In this document: positions 8,303 through 19,900 of the stretch, piece after piece | Numbering within the stretch: the first letter of the stretch is position 1 | Layout: the number at the start of each line of letters is the position of its first letter | Assembly: GCF_004365705.1 (NCBI RefSeq) | Contig: NZ_SOBN01000001.1 | Span: forward strand, 4,698,001-4,762,000 | Direction: 5' to 3' | DNA from: Streptomyces sp. 846.5 | GTDB taxonomy: Bacteria > Actinomycetota > Actinomycetes > Streptomycetales > Streptomycetaceae | Length of the DNA stretch: 64,000 nucleotides | Notes under the pieces: generated by a model | Seen by the model: the letters and a program-made list of their open reading frames with translations, nothing else | Told to the model about the DNA's origin: nothing | Databases searched by the model: none | Translations under genes and position numbers: made by a program

Positions 8303-8866
8303 ATGGCATTCGTAGTGGTCTACGACGCGTGTGTGCTCTACCCCAACACTCTTCGCGACCTGCTGATTCGGGTTGGCCAGGCCCGCATCATGCAAGCCAA
8401 GTGGACGGAGCAGATTCTCGATGAGGTTGACCGGGCCCTGGCCGCGCGGCCGATCGAGGAGAGCAAGCGGCGTGTGCTCCGTGAGCGCATGAACGCGGCG
8501 ATCCGCGATTGCATGATCACGGGCTATGAACCGCTCGTTGAGGGCCTGAAGCTCCCGGATCCAGACGATCGGCATGTCCTGGCGGCGGCCATCAGGGCGG
8601 GAGCTCAGGTGATCGTCACATCCAACCTGAAGGACTTCCCGTCTGCCTACTTGGCTGAATGGGACATCGAAGCGAAGTCTCCCGACGAGTTCGTGATGGA
8701 CCTCATCGGGATGGATGATCGCGTCGTGTATTCGTGCGTCCAGCAGATCGCCGCCGCACGACGGAATCCGCCCGGAACCTTCGCCGAGGTGCTCGATCAA
8801 CTGGAACGTTCCGGCTTGATCGAGTCCGCCAGCGCCCTAAGGGCAGGCCCAAGCCCGTCCGGCTGA
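8303..8866 (+). CDS. PIN-domain toxin (VapC-like ribonuclease)
   Basis: A 187-residue PIN-domain protein. The first acidic residue of the Mg2+ site is in VVVYDACVLYPNTLRDLL, and further conserved acids lie in WTEQILDEVDRAL and KLPDPDDRHVLAAAIRAGAQ, followed by VIVTSNLKDFP. This is the usual PIN order. PIN toxins cleave RNA and are neutralised by the cognate antitoxin, here the gene 3 bp upstream. The C-terminal residues are repeated in the relic at 6140-6211. Family call is strong; target RNA unknown. Confidence 0.85.
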   Translation: MAFVVVYDACVLYPNTLRDLLIRVGQARIMQAKWTEQILDEVDRALAARPIEESKRRVLRERMNAAIRDCMITGYEPLVEGLKLPDPDDRHVLAAAIRAGAQVIVTSNLKDFPSAYLAEWDIEAKSPDEFVMDLIGMDDRVVYSCVQQIAAARRNPPGTFAEVLDQLERSGLIESASALRAGPSPSG

Positions 8867-9034
8867 GCTGCGTGTCTCGTGGGTCACAAGCCGTGCAGGG
8901 CGATCTGATGTCTCCGGCGCGCAATGGATCTACCTGGACATTTTCTGGTGTGCCCTCAATGTGCCCGCTGGACATCTGGTAGTTGGCGTTGACTTCGTCG
9001 CTGAGGTAGACCGATTAGGGGGTAAACCCGCAGC

Positions 9035-9670
9035 TCAGGGCCACATCAGACAGTAGAGCTGGTGCCCGGCGTCGTGGAGGCGCTCGGCGAACTCGTGCCA
9101 CTCGTGGAGCATCTGGTAGATCACGAAGGCGTCGCGGGGGCCGCGGCGGTCGGGGACGGTGGACCAGATGAAGGCGGCGGTGCCGAGTTCGGCCTCGTCG
9201 GCCTTGCGGAGGGGTTCGACGACGGTGTGGGGGAGCTGGAAGACGGCGTAGTCGGGGTGGAGCACGACCAGTTCCAGCGGCGGGACGTTGGCCAGCGGGA
9301 TGCCCTTGATGCCGGTGAGGACCATGGCGCTCATGGTCTCCGGCTTGATCTTGGTGGAGAGGCCGCCGCTGAAGGTCTCGTCGCCGTCGCGGCCCTCCGC
9401 GCCGAAGAGCTCGCCGAGGCGGCCCAAGGTGCCGAGCTCGCCGGCGTCCAGGCCGAGGCCGTCCCGGCCCAGGGCGGTCGGGACCCGTGCGGCGGTGGCA
9501 CGGTCGGGTGCGCCGAAGTACTTGTAGGTCACCCCCACACCGCCACCGCCTCTGTTGCTGCCACCGCTGTTACCGCTACCACTGCCCCCGCGACGCCTGC
9601 GCGAAGCCCTCGCCGGACCCTCGGACCCCTCGCGCGCCTCCGACACGGCACCATCCTTACTGGCAGTCAT
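9035..9670 (-). CDS. Conserved hypothetical protein upstream of hemL
   Basis: A 211-residue protein from ATG 9670. The first 45 residues are disordered and rich in Arg/Gly/Ser. A folded part of about 160 residues follows ([58 protein letters not shown]). Proteins of this layout are commonly found next to hemL in streptomycetes as uncharacterised genes, from memory. No catalytic motif is clear. It is divergent from hemL with about 175 bp between the starts. Confidence 0.65.
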   Translation of the reverse strand: MTASKDGAVSEAREGSEGPARASRRRRGGSGSGNSGGSNRGGGGVGVTYKYFGAPDRATAARVPTALGRDGLGLDAGELGTLGRLGELFGAEGRDGDETFSGGLSTKIKPETMSAMVLTGIKGIPLANVPPLELVVLHPDYAVFQLPHTVVEPLRKADEAELGTAAFIWSTVPDRRGPRDAFVIYQMLHEWHEFAERLHDAGHQLYCLMWP

Positions 9671-9844
9671 CGTTTTGCCAACAGGCAACGGGCGTGTGAC
9701 AGTCCGCCCTCCCCGAAAGTGGCACCGTCCGCCGAGTTCTGTCGGCAGGTGGGTGTGCACTGCGGCACGATCATCGTCCCAGATGATCGGCCGGGACATG
9801 CCGAAGGACAGGCTGCGGTTTGGAGAAGATGGGGATTTGAGACC

Positions 9845-11188
<1,344 letters not shown>

Positions 11189-11325
11189 GTGGGTGGGGGT
11201 TCGGGTTTGCGGCGGGGTGCGTGCGGTGGGTGGTTGGCCGCGCAGTTCCCCGCGCCCCTGGGTTGGTGCGTGGCTGAGCGAGCGATACTGGCGGCACGTC
11301 CGATGCAAGTAGAGGAGCAGTACAG

Positions 11326-12009
11326 GTGAGTAGTGCTGAGACCACCGTCGTCCACCTCATGCGGCATGGTGAGGTGCACAACCCGGAGGGCGTGCTCTAC
11401 GGGCGGCTGCCGGACTACCACCTCTCCGAGCTGGGGCGGAAGATGGCCGACCGGGTCGCCGACCATCTCAGCGGGCGGGACATCACGCATGTGGTCGCCT
11501 CCCCGCTGGAGCGGGCCCAGGAGACGGCGGCTCCGATCGGCGCGGCCCACGGGCTGGCCGTCGCCGCCGACGAGCGGCTGATCGAGGCCGCCAATGTCTT
11601 CGAGGGCAAGACCTTCGGCGTCGGCGACGGCTCGCTGCGCAACCCCCAGTACTGGAAGTACCTGACCAACCCGTTCCGCCCGTCCTGGGGTGAGCCGTAC
11701 ATCGAGCAGGTGGTGCGGATGATGGGCGCGCTGAACGCGGCCAGGGACGCCGCGCGCGGGCACGAGGCCGTGTGCGTCAGCCACCAGCTGCCGATCTGGA
11801 TCACCCGCAGCTTCGCCGAGCACCGGCGGCTGTGGCACGACCCGCGCAAGCGGCAGTGCTCGCTGGCGAGCCTGACCAGCTTCACGTACCACGGGGACAA
11901 GATCGTCTCCATCGGCTACAGCGAGCCGGCCAGGGACCTGCTGCCGGCCCACCTCGCCGCCAAGACCCGCTTCGGCGACGCCCCGGTCGCCAAGAGCTTC
12001 GGCGCCTAG
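11326..12009 (+). CDS. Histidine phosphatase (phosphoglycerate mutase-like) family protein
   Basis: A 227-residue protein from GTG 11326, preceded by GAGGAG. It has the phosphohistidine motif VHLMRHGEVHNPEG near the N-terminus and the second histidine in AVCVSHQLPIWITR. The intervening VASPLERAQETAAPI stretch is typical of the family. It is likely a small-molecule or protein phosphatase; the substrate cannot be told from sequence. It sits between hemL and the cytochrome c operon, a neighbourhood seen in other actinomycetes. Confidence 0.85.
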   Translation: MSSAETTVVHLMRHGEVHNPEGVLYGRLPDYHLSELGRKMADRVADHLSGRDITHVVASPLERAQETAAPIGAAHGLAVAADERLIEAANVFEGKTFGVGDGSLRNPQYWKYLTNPFRPSWGEPYIEQVVRMMGALNAARDAARGHEAVCVSHQLPIWITRSFAEHRRLWHDPRKRQCSLASLTSFTYHGDKIVSIGYSEPARDLLPAHLAAKTRFGDAPVAKSFGA

Positions 12010-12129
12010 CGTCCGACGAATTGTCTGACTGGTTGACAGAACATGGTGTCGCGGCAGGTCAGCAGGGCTGCCGCGACCCGTCGCCGGGGTCGGTGAACCC
12101 GTTCAAAACACCCATGCGAAACTCTTCAC

Positions 12130-12738
12130 ATGCGTTCCCGTCCGCTCCGCCGCAGCTCCGCCCGCACGCTGATCGCCGCCCTCGCGGCCGCGTCGGCCCT
12201 TGCTCTGGCCGGTTGCTCGACCTCCTCGGGGTCGAGTGACAGTGCCGGCACGAACTTCGTCAAGGGAACCGGCGAGACGAGCACGGTGGCGGTCAAGGAC
12301 CGGGGGGCGCCGATCAGCATCTCCGGCAAGGACCTGAACGGCAGCCAGCTGAGCCTCTCCGACTACCGGGGCAAGATCGTCGTCCTCAATGTCTGGGGCT
12401 CCTGGTGCTCGCCCTGCCGGGCCGAGGCGGACGGCCTGGAGACGGTGTACACCGCCGACAAGGACAAGGGCGTGCAGTTCGTCGGCATCGACACCCGCGA
12501 TCTGCAGACCGCACAGCCGAAGGCCTTCGTCGCCGACCACAACATCACCTACCCGAGCCTCTACGACCCGGCCGGTGACCTGCTGCTGAAGTTCCCGGCC
12601 GGCACGCTCAACCCGCAGACCATCCCCACCACGATCATCCTGGACCGTCAGGGCCGGGTCGCCGCCCGCGCGCTGCTCCCGCTGAGCAGCGGGCAGCTGA
12701 CCCAGATGCTGGCCCCGGTGCTCGCGGAGAAGTCGTGA
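12130..12738 (+). CDS. resA: ResA/TlpA-like thioredoxin lipoprotein for cytochrome c maturation
   Basis: A 202-residue protein with a lipoprotein signal (MRSRPLRRSSARTLIAALAA, then ALAGC as lipobox) and a TlpA/ResA thioredoxin domain. The redox motif is WGSWCSPCRAE (CSPC) and the cis-proline region is NPQTIPTTIILD. It should keep the haem-binding cysteines of apocytochrome c reduced on the outer face of the membrane. Its stop overlaps the ccdA start by 4 bp. It is the first gene of resA-ccdA-resB-ccsB, the System II cytochrome c set. Confidence 0.9.
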   Translation: MRSRPLRRSSARTLIAALAAASALALAGCSTSSGSSDSAGTNFVKGTGETSTVAVKDRGAPISISGKDLNGSQLSLSDYRGKIVVLNVWGSWCSPCRAEADGLETVYTADKDKGVQFVGIDTRDLQTAQPKAFVADHNITYPSLYDPAGDLLLKFPAGTLNPQTIPTTIILDRQGRVAARALLPLSSGQLTQMLAPVLAEKS

Positions 12739-13511
12739 GCGGCGCCGCGCCGGTACTGCTCGCGGACATCAGCGGCCAGGTCTCGGGGGCGCTGGTCCTG
12801 GCCGTCCCGGTGGCCCTGCTCGGCGGGCTGGTCTCCTTCTTCTCGCCCTGCGTGCTGCCGCTGGTGCCCGGCTACCTCTCCTATGTGACCGGCTTCTCCG
12901 CGGTTGACCTGGCGAGCGCCGAGGGCAAGCGCCGCGGACGGGTCGTGCTCGGGGCGGTGCTGTTCATCCTGGGCTTCACGGCCGTCTTCGTCTCCGGGGG
13001 CGCGCTGTTCGGCTTCTTCGGCAATCACCTGCTGGCCCACCAGCGGGTGATCTCCGAGGTGTCCGGGGTGCTCACCATCGCCATGGGCCTGGCCTTCATG
13101 GGCTTCCTGCCCGGCTTCACCCAGCGCGAGCTGCGCAGCCACCGCAAGCCGATCGTCGGACTGCTGGGCGCGCCGATGCTGGGGATCGTGTTCGGCGTCG
13201 GCTGGACGCCCTGCCTGGGGCCGACCCTCACCGCCGTGAACGCCCTGTCGATGAACCAGGCCAGCGCGAGCCGCGGCGCACTGCTCATGGCGGTCTACTG
13301 CATCGGCCTCGGCCTGCCCTTCATCGTCGCTGCGGTCGCCTTCCGGCGGGCGCTCGGCGCGTTCGGGTGGATCAAGAAGAACTACCAGTGGGTGATGCGG
13401 ATCGGTGGCGGCATGCTCGTCGTGGTCGGCATCCTGCTGGTCACGGGGGCGTGGGATCAGCTGGTCGGCCAGCTGCGCTACTGGACCTCCGACTTCACCA
13501 CGGGAATCTGA
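12735..13511 (+). CDS. ccdA: Cytochrome c biogenesis protein CcdA (DsbD-like)
   Basis: A 258-residue membrane protein from GTG 12735, overlapping the resA stop (GTGA). It has six to seven predicted helices. The two conserved cysteine-bearing segments are FFSPCVLPLVPGYLSYVTG and GVGWTPCLGPTLTAV, which pass reducing equivalents from cytoplasmic thioredoxin to the external ResA-like protein. It is followed after 3 bp by resB. The family assignment is clear. Confidence 0.95.
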   Translation: MSGAAPVLLADISGQVSGALVLAVPVALLGGLVSFFSPCVLPLVPGYLSYVTGFSAVDLASAEGKRRGRVVLGAVLFILGFTAVFVSGGALFGFFGNHLLAHQRVISEVSGVLTIAMGLAFMGFLPGFTQRELRSHRKPIVGLLGAPMLGIVFGVGWTPCLGPTLTAVNALSMNQASASRGALLMAVYCIGLGLPFIVAAVAFRRALGAFGWIKKNYQWVMRIGGGMLVVVGILLVTGAWDQLVGQLRYWTSDFTTGI

Positions 13512-13514
13512 CTC

Positions 13515-15269
13515 ATGACCGACGATCGAGAAGCCGCCGACGAACGCGCCGCCGACCAGCTGTCCGCTGACGAACTGTCCGCCGCCGGACGGCTCAGCAG
13601 CGCGCCCGTCGCCGAGCAGGACCAGCCCGAGGCCGAGGTCGTCGGCATAGGCGTGCTGGGCTGGCTGCGGTGGACCTGGCGCCAGTTGACGTCCATGCGG
13701 GTCGCGCTGATCCTGCTGTTCCTGCTGTCGCTCGCCGCCGTCCCCGGCTCGCTGATCCCGCAGACCGCCGCCTCGCCGTCGAAGGTCGAGGCGTGGCAGG
13801 CGAAACACAAGTCCTGGGTGTCGCTCTTCAACGACCTGGGGATGTTCCACGTCTACAGCTCGTTCTGGTTCTCGGCGATCTACATCCTGCTGTTCGTCTC
13901 CCTGGTGGGCTGCATCATCCCGCGCACCTGGCAGTTCGTCGGCGTGCTGCGGGCCAGGCCGCCGGCGGCGCCGCGGCACCTGGTCCGGCTGCCGGTGTAC
14001 GCGACCTGGCGCAGCAGCGCGGACGCCGACACCGTCCTCACCGCGGCGCACGGGGTGCTGCGCAAGCGCCGGTTCCGGACCTCGGCCGCGGGCGACGCGA
14101 TCAGTTCGGAGAAGGGCTACCTGCGCGAGTTCGGCAATCTGCTGTTCCACATCTCGCTGGTGGCGATGCTGATCGCCTTCGCGGTCACCAAACTGGCCGG
14201 GGGACAGGGCACGGTGATCGTCGTGGAGGGCGGCACTTTCAGCAACAACGTCACCCAGTACGACGACTTCGAGCCCAGCAGCCTCTACACCGCGGACAGC
14301 CTCGCGCCCTTCGGCTTCACCCTGGACGGCTTCGACGCCAGCTTCCAGACCAGCGGCAGCGCGCGCGGACAGGCCATCAACTTCGACGCCAAGCTCTCCT
14401 ACTGGCTGGGCGCGGACGGCAAGAAGACCTCCGGCACGGCCTCCGTCAACCACCCGCTCCAGGTGGGCGGCGACAACATCTACCTGACCGCGCACGGCTT
14501 CGCCCCGGTGATACAGGTGACCAACGCCAAGGGCGAGGTCATCTTCAACGGTGCGACGCCCTGCCTGCCGCAGGACGCCAATGTGACCTCCCTGTGCACC
14601 ATCAAGGTCACCGACGGCTACGTCGGCAAGGACGGCAAGAAGACCCAGCTCGGCTTCAGCGGCATCTTCGCCCCCACCGCGGAGATCGACTCCGTCCTCG
14701 GCCCGAGGTCGACCTTCCCGGCCGCGAACAACCCGGGTCTGTTCATCACCGGCTTCCAGGGTGACCTGGGCATGGACACGGGCAACGCGCAGAGCGTCTA
14801 CGAGCTCGACACCACCGCCATGAAGCAGCTCAAGCTGGACAGCACCAACCTCTGGAAGGCCCAGCTGCACCCGGGCCAGGGCATGAAGCTGCCGGACGGC
14901 GGCACGATCACCATGACCGGCCTCAAGCAGTGGGCCAACTTCACCGTGGCGCACAACCCGGGCACCGGATCCGCGCTGGTCAGCTCGGCGCTGGCGATCC
15001 TCGGACTGATCGGCTCGCTGTTCGTCCAGCGCCGCCGGATCTGGGTGCGCGCGGTGACCGGTACGGACGGGGTGACCACCGTCGAACTGGCCGGGCTGGC
15101 CCGCAACGAGTCCTCGCGCATCGCCGACGAGCTGGCCGAAGTGGCCCTGGCCCTCCAGGACTCCGCACCGGCCGACCAGGACGACGAAAACGACGGCAGC
15201 GGCGAAGACGACTATCCGTCAGCGGAAGATCCTGAACTGACCGCCACCTCCCTCTCCAAGGAACGATGA
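13515..15269 (+). CDS. resB: Cytochrome c biogenesis protein ResB
   Basis: A 584-residue ResB protein. After an acidic N-terminal tail it has helices at RVALILLFLLSLAAVPGSL, FWFSAIYILLFVSLVGCII and LLFHISLVAMLIAFAVTKLA, a large extracytoplasmic domain, and a last helix (ALVSSALAILGLIGSLFV) near residue 495. The C-terminus is an acidic tail. ResB works with CcsA/CcsB to deliver and attach haem to apocytochrome c. Its stop overlaps the ccsB start by 4 bp, so the four genes are translationally coupled. Confidence 0.95.
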   Translation: MTDDREAADERAADQLSADELSAAGRLSSAPVAEQDQPEAEVVGIGVLGWLRWTWRQLTSMRVALILLFLLSLAAVPGSLIPQTAASPSKVEAWQAKHKSWVSLFNDLGMFHVYSSFWFSAIYILLFVSLVGCIIPRTWQFVGVLRARPPAAPRHLVRLPVYATWRSSADADTVLTAAHGVLRKRRFRTSAAGDAISSEKGYLREFGNLLFHISLVAMLIAFAVTKLAGGQGTVIVVEGGTFSNNVTQYDDFEPSSLYTADSLAPFGFTLDGFDASFQTSGSARGQAINFDAKLSYWLGADGKKTSGTASVNHPLQVGGDNIYLTAHGFAPVIQVTNAKGEVIFNGATPCLPQDANVTSLCTIKVTDGYVGKDGKKTQLGFSGIFAPTAEIDSVLGPRSTFPAANNPGLFITGFQGDLGMDTGNAQSVYELDTTAMKQLKLDSTNLWKAQLHPGQGMKLPDGGTITMTGLKQWANFTVAHNPGTGSALVSSALAILGLIGSLFVQRRRIWVRAVTGTDGVTTVELAGLARNESSRIADELAEVALALQDSAPADQDDENDGSGEDDYPSAEDPELTATSLSKER

Positions 15270-16429
15270 GCGCGATGAATCTCGCAGCGGCACAGTCCGT
15301 CAACAGCAGCCTCGCCCATATCTCCAACGTCCTCATCTACTCGGCGATGGCGGTGTACCTCTGCGCCTTCCTCGCCTACACGGCCGAGTGGACCTTCGGC
15401 GGCCGCAGCCGGGTCGCCCGCCAGTCGGCGGCGCTCGCCGCACGTCCCGGGGCGTCCGTCGCCACCTCGATGGCGGAGGCGGAGGCCGCCGCCAGCACGG
15501 CGGCGCCCAAGGTCTCGGTCAGCGTCGCCAAGGCCGGCGGCGGTACCACCACGCTGACCCGCACCGTCGCCGCCAAGGCCGGCAAGGTCGACATCGTGGC
15601 GAAGGGCGACTCCGCCCCGCCGGTCGAGGGCGCGGGTGCGTCCGGCGGTGACGAGCAGGCCGACCGGCTCGGCCGGATCGCGGTCAGCCTCACCACCCTC
15701 GCCGCGCTGCTGCAGCTCGGCGGCGTCGTCGCGCGGGGGCTGTCGGCGGGCCGTCCGCCGTGGGGCAACCTGTACGAGTTCACCTGCGCGATGACGCTGG
15801 TCGCGGTGATGCTGTTCCTGGGCCTGCTGTACTCCGGGCGCGACGTGCGCTGGCTCGGCCTGCCGCTGATGCTGGGCGTGCTGACCGGTCTCGGCGTCGC
15901 CGTCACCGCCCTCTACGCCGCCTCCGAGCAGCTGGTCCCGGCGCTGCACTCGTACTGGCTGTGGATCCATGTCTCCGGCGCGATGATCTGCGGCGGCGCG
16001 CTGTACGCGGGTGCGATCACCTCCGGGATGTACATCTGCAAGGACTTCTACGAGGTCGCCCGGGCCGAGGGCCGCACCAAGGGCGGCCGCTGGTCCGACA
16101 TCTGCGAGCGGATGCCGTCGGCGGCCAGCCTGGACAAGCTGTCCTACCGCATCAACGCCATCGTCTTCCCGCTGTGGACCTTCACCATCGTGGCCGGGGC
16201 GATCTGGGCGGAGTCGGCCTGGGGCCACTACTGGCAGTGGGACCCGACCGAGACCTGGGCCTTCATCACCTGGGTCGTCTACGCCTGCTACCTGCACGCG
16301 CGGGCGACGGCCGGCTGGAAGGGCCGCAAGGCCGCGGTGCTGGCCCTGATCGCCTTCAGCTGCTACCTGATCAACGCCTACGGCGTCAGCATCTTCATTA
16401 ACGGGGTGCACTCCTACGCCGGTCTGTAG
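15266..16429 (+). CDS. ccsB: Cytochrome c haem-handling protein CcsB/CcsA
   Basis: A 387-residue polytopic membrane protein of the haem-handling family. The diagnostic tryptophan-rich motif WQWDPTETWAFITWVVYA is present near residue 320, with histidines in LHSYWLWIHVSG and YLHARATAGW that can ligate haem. An Ala/Lys-rich cytoplasmic loop (about residues 50-130) separates helix 1 from the core; similar loops are common in actinobacterial CcsB. It is the last gene of the resA-ccdA-resB-ccsB operon. Confidence 0.95.
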   Translation: MSAMNLAAAQSVNSSLAHISNVLIYSAMAVYLCAFLAYTAEWTFGGRSRVARQSAALAARPGASVATSMAEAEAAASTAAPKVSVSVAKAGGGTTTLTRTVAAKAGKVDIVAKGDSAPPVEGAGASGGDEQADRLGRIAVSLTTLAALLQLGGVVARGLSAGRPPWGNLYEFTCAMTLVAVMLFLGLLYSGRDVRWLGLPLMLGVLTGLGVAVTALYAASEQLVPALHSYWLWIHVSGAMICGGALYAGAITSGMYICKDFYEVARAEGRTKGGRWSDICERMPSAASLDKLSYRINAIVFPLWTFTIVAGAIWAESAWGHYWQWDPTETWAFITWVVYACYLHARATAGWKGRKAAVLALIAFSCYLINAYGVSIFINGVHSYAGL

Positions 16430-16450
16430 GCCGCCGAGTCTGTAACAGCG

Positions 16451-16687
16451 TCAGTGACGGTGGCGGCCGTGGCGGCTGATGCCGATCATCAGCACCAGGC
16501 CGGTGCCGATGAACGCCGCCGCGCCCCACGCCAGCACGCCCGCGTTGGTCCCGTCCGAGCTGTCGCTGTGCGCCACCCGGGTGGCCTCCGCCGCGTGCGC
16601 GGCCGTCGGAAGCAGGACGGTGAAGCCGGTCACCGCGGCGGTCAGCAGGACGGCGGCGATGACGGCGATGCGGACACGAGTGGACAT
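16451..16687 (-). CDS. Small exported membrane-anchored protein
   Basis: A 78-residue protein from ATG 16687. It has an N-terminal signal-like helix (VRIAVIAAVLLTAAVTGF) with an AHA-type cleavage site, a short polar region, a second hydrophobic helix (GVLAWGAAAFIGTGLVLMIG) and a His/Arg-rich tail (SRHGRHRH). It is probably inserted in the cytoplasmic membrane with a short external loop. It is convergent with ccsB. No family name is known to me. Confidence 0.6.
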   Translation of the reverse strand: MSTRVRIAVIAAVLLTAAVTGFTVLLPTAAHAAEATRVAHSDSSDGTNAGVLAWGAAAFIGTGLVLMIGISRHGRHRH

Positions 16688-16913
16688 GGTCGGTTCCCCC
16701 TGGGAACGGTGGTGGTGACAGGCACAAGCCTGCCACCGGAAGATCCCTGCATCGTCCATCAGCCGTTACAGCAGGGCAACAGTCGGGGCGGGGAGTGCTC
16801 CTGGCGCGCCATGTCGGTGGAAACAGGCAGAATGCCCGCGTACAGGTTGACCGACCCGTACGGCTTCGGCCTCGCCAACGGGTGGGGGCGGTGAGAGCGG
16901 GGAGACGACGGCC

Positions 16914-19900
16914 ATGGATACGCGGATCGTAGGGGACACGGCCGGCGGCGGCGTGGCCGACGGGTTCGGGACGGCGCAGCTGCGGCGTCGGGTGCTGGAG
17001 GCGTGGACGGCGTCGCCGGCGCGGTTCCGGGAGGACGCCAACGCCGAGGAGGAGCTCGCCCTCGGCGGCTACCGGGACCGGCTGGTCGTCGAGCTGGCCC
17101 AGAACGCGGCCGACGCGGCGGCGCGGGCCGGGGTGCCCGGGCGGCTGCGGCTGGCGCTGCGCGACGGCGTGCTCTGCGCCGCCAACACCGGTGCGCCGCT
17201 GGACCCGCAGGGCGTCGAGTCGCTGTCCACGCTCCGGGCCTCGTCCAAGCGCGAGCAGGAGTCGCAGGTCGGACGGTTCGGCGTCGGCTTCGCCGCCGTC
17301 CTCGCAGTGTCGGACGAGCCCGCGGTGCTGAGCCGTCCCGGCGGCGTCCGCTGGTCGCTGGGCGAGGCCAGGGCGCTGGTCGAGGAGCGCGGTCGCGAGG
17401 GGCACGGCGAGCTGACCGAGGAGCTGCGCCGCAGGGACGGGCACGTCCCGCTGCTGCGGCTGCCGCTGCCCGCCCAGGGCACCCCGCCGGACGGGTACGA
17501 GACCGTGGTGGTGCTGCCGCTGCGCGACTCCGCCGCCACCGATCTGACCCGCCGGCTGCTGGACGAGATCGACGACGCCCTGCTGCTGACGCTCGGCGGG
17601 CTGGTCGAGGTGGTCGTCGAGACCGAGTCCGGGACCAGGACGCTGACCCGCCGCGAACTGCCTCCGGTCAACGAGGAGGGCGGCCCGGCGGTGGTCGTCG
17701 TCGCGGGCCCGGCGGGGGAGAGCCGCTGGCAGGTGGCCTCGGCCGGCGGCGAGCTGGCCGCCGAACTGCTCCAGGACCGCACCGTCGAGGAACGGCACCG
17801 CCCGCACTGGTCGCTGACCTGGGCCGTACCGGTGGACGCGGACGGGCGCCCGCAGCGCCCGGGCACCGCCCCGGTCGTGCACGCGCCGACGCCGACGGAC
17901 GAGCCGCTGGGCATCCCCGCGCTGCTGATCGCCTCCTTCCCGCTGGACTCGACGCGCCGTCACATCGCGCCGGGGCCGCTCACCGACTTCCTGGTCGCCC
18001 GGGCCGGCGAGGTCTACGCCTCGCTGCTGCGCGAGCGCGGCGCCGACCTGTCCTCGCTCGACCTGGTCCCCGGACCGCTGGGCCAGGGCGAGCTGGACGC
18101 GCGGCTGCGCCGTGCGGTGCTGGACCACCTGCCTGAGGTCCCCTTCCTGCCGCCGGTGAGTGAGGGCGAGGGCACCACCCTCCGTCCGCGCGACGCCGTC
18201 GTGCTGGAGGGCGCGGACGCCGGAACCGTCCGCGCGCTCGCCGACGTCCTGCCGGGGCTGCTGCCGGCCGGGCTGGAGCGGCGGCAGGAGCTCCGTACCC
18301 TCGGCGTGCGCCGGGTCGCCCTCGCCGAGACCGTGGACCAGCTCGCCAACCTGGAGAAGGAGCCCGCCTGGTGGCGCAACCTCTACGGCGCGCTGGCGGG
18401 CAGCGGATCCGGCGGCGCCGCCGCGGAGACCCTGGGCGCGCTGCCGGTCCCGCTCGCCGACGGCCGGATGGTCACCGGGCCGCGCCGGGTACTGGTCCCG
18501 GTCGACCTGCCCGAGGGCTCGGCGATCCCGGCCGAGGACCTGGCGCTGCTCGGCCTGCGGCTGGCCCACCCCGAGGCCGCGCACCCGTTGCTGGAGAAGC
18601 TGGGCGCCGGCACCGCGAGCCCGATCGGCCTGCTGGAGAGCGCCGAGCTGCAGGCCGCCGTCCGCCGCTCGGCCGACCTGGACGACCAGGACGAGGCGGA
18701 GGACGTCGCCGAGGCCGTGCTGCGGATCGTCCGGGCCGCCGTGCAGGCCGGTGACCTGGCCGAGGGCGCGTACCCGTGGCTCGCGCACCTCGCGCTGCCG
18801 GACGACGAGGGCGAGCTGGTGGCCGCCGGCGAACTGGTGCTGCCGGGCAGCCCGCTGGCCGCGATCGTGCACGAGGACGACGCCGTCTTCCTCGACGACG
18901 AGTGGCTGGAGCGCTGGGGCCCCGAGGTGCTGCGCGCCGTGGGCGTCGGCCACGTCCTGGGGCTGGTCCGCGCCGAGGAGGTGGTGCTCGACCCGGACGA
19001 CCTGGAGCGGCTCGACCCCACCGCCCCCGCCGACCGCGCCGCCGGCGGCGAGCCGAGCGGCCTGCTGGACGAGGCCCCGGACGGATTCGCCGACTGGGCC
19101 GAGGAGGCCGCCGAGCAGCTGACCAAGGATCAGTCGGACGGCCCCGAGGTCCCGCCGGTCGCCGCCGAACTGCTCGCCGTCCGCGACCTCGACCTGGTCG
19201 CCGACGACGCCTGGCCGCAGGCCCTGGCCATGCTCGCCGCCCCGCCGCTGCGCGACGCCGTGGTGACGCCGGTCCGGCTGCTGCTGCCCGACGGCCGCAC
19301 CGCCCAGGTGCCCCCGTACGCCGCCTGGTGGCTGCGCGACCACCCGGTGCTGGACGGCCGCCGACCGGCCGGGCTGCGCGCCGCCGGCGCGGACCCGCTG
19401 CTGCGCGGCCTCTACGAGGAGGCCCGCACCCAGCTGGACGAGGTCTTCCTGCACGCCCTCGGGGTGCGCACCACGCTGACCGCGCTGCTCGCCGAGACCG
19501 AGGGTCCCGACGAGGTGCTGTACCGGATGACCGACCCGGACAGCGAGGTGTCGCACCGTCAGCTGCACGGCCTCTACACCGCGCTGGCCTCGGTCGAGCT
19601 GAGCCGGATCGCCCTGCCCGAGGAGGTCCGCGCGCTGCCGCCGATGGAGCCGGACACCCTCCGCCGTCCCGAGGGCACCGTCATCGTGGACGTCACCGAG
19701 GCCGTCATCGCCGACGCCCCCGACCTGGTCCAGCTGCTGGACGACTTCCCGCTGATCACCGTTGCCCCGGCGCTGGCCGCCGCCCTCGGTGAGCGGCTGC
19801 ATGTCTCGCTGGCCAGCGAGGTGGCCGGCGGCCGGGTGCTCAGCGAGGGCACCGTGCACCGCGTGCCTGAGGAGGTCAAGGAGCTGCTGCCGGGCTGCCC

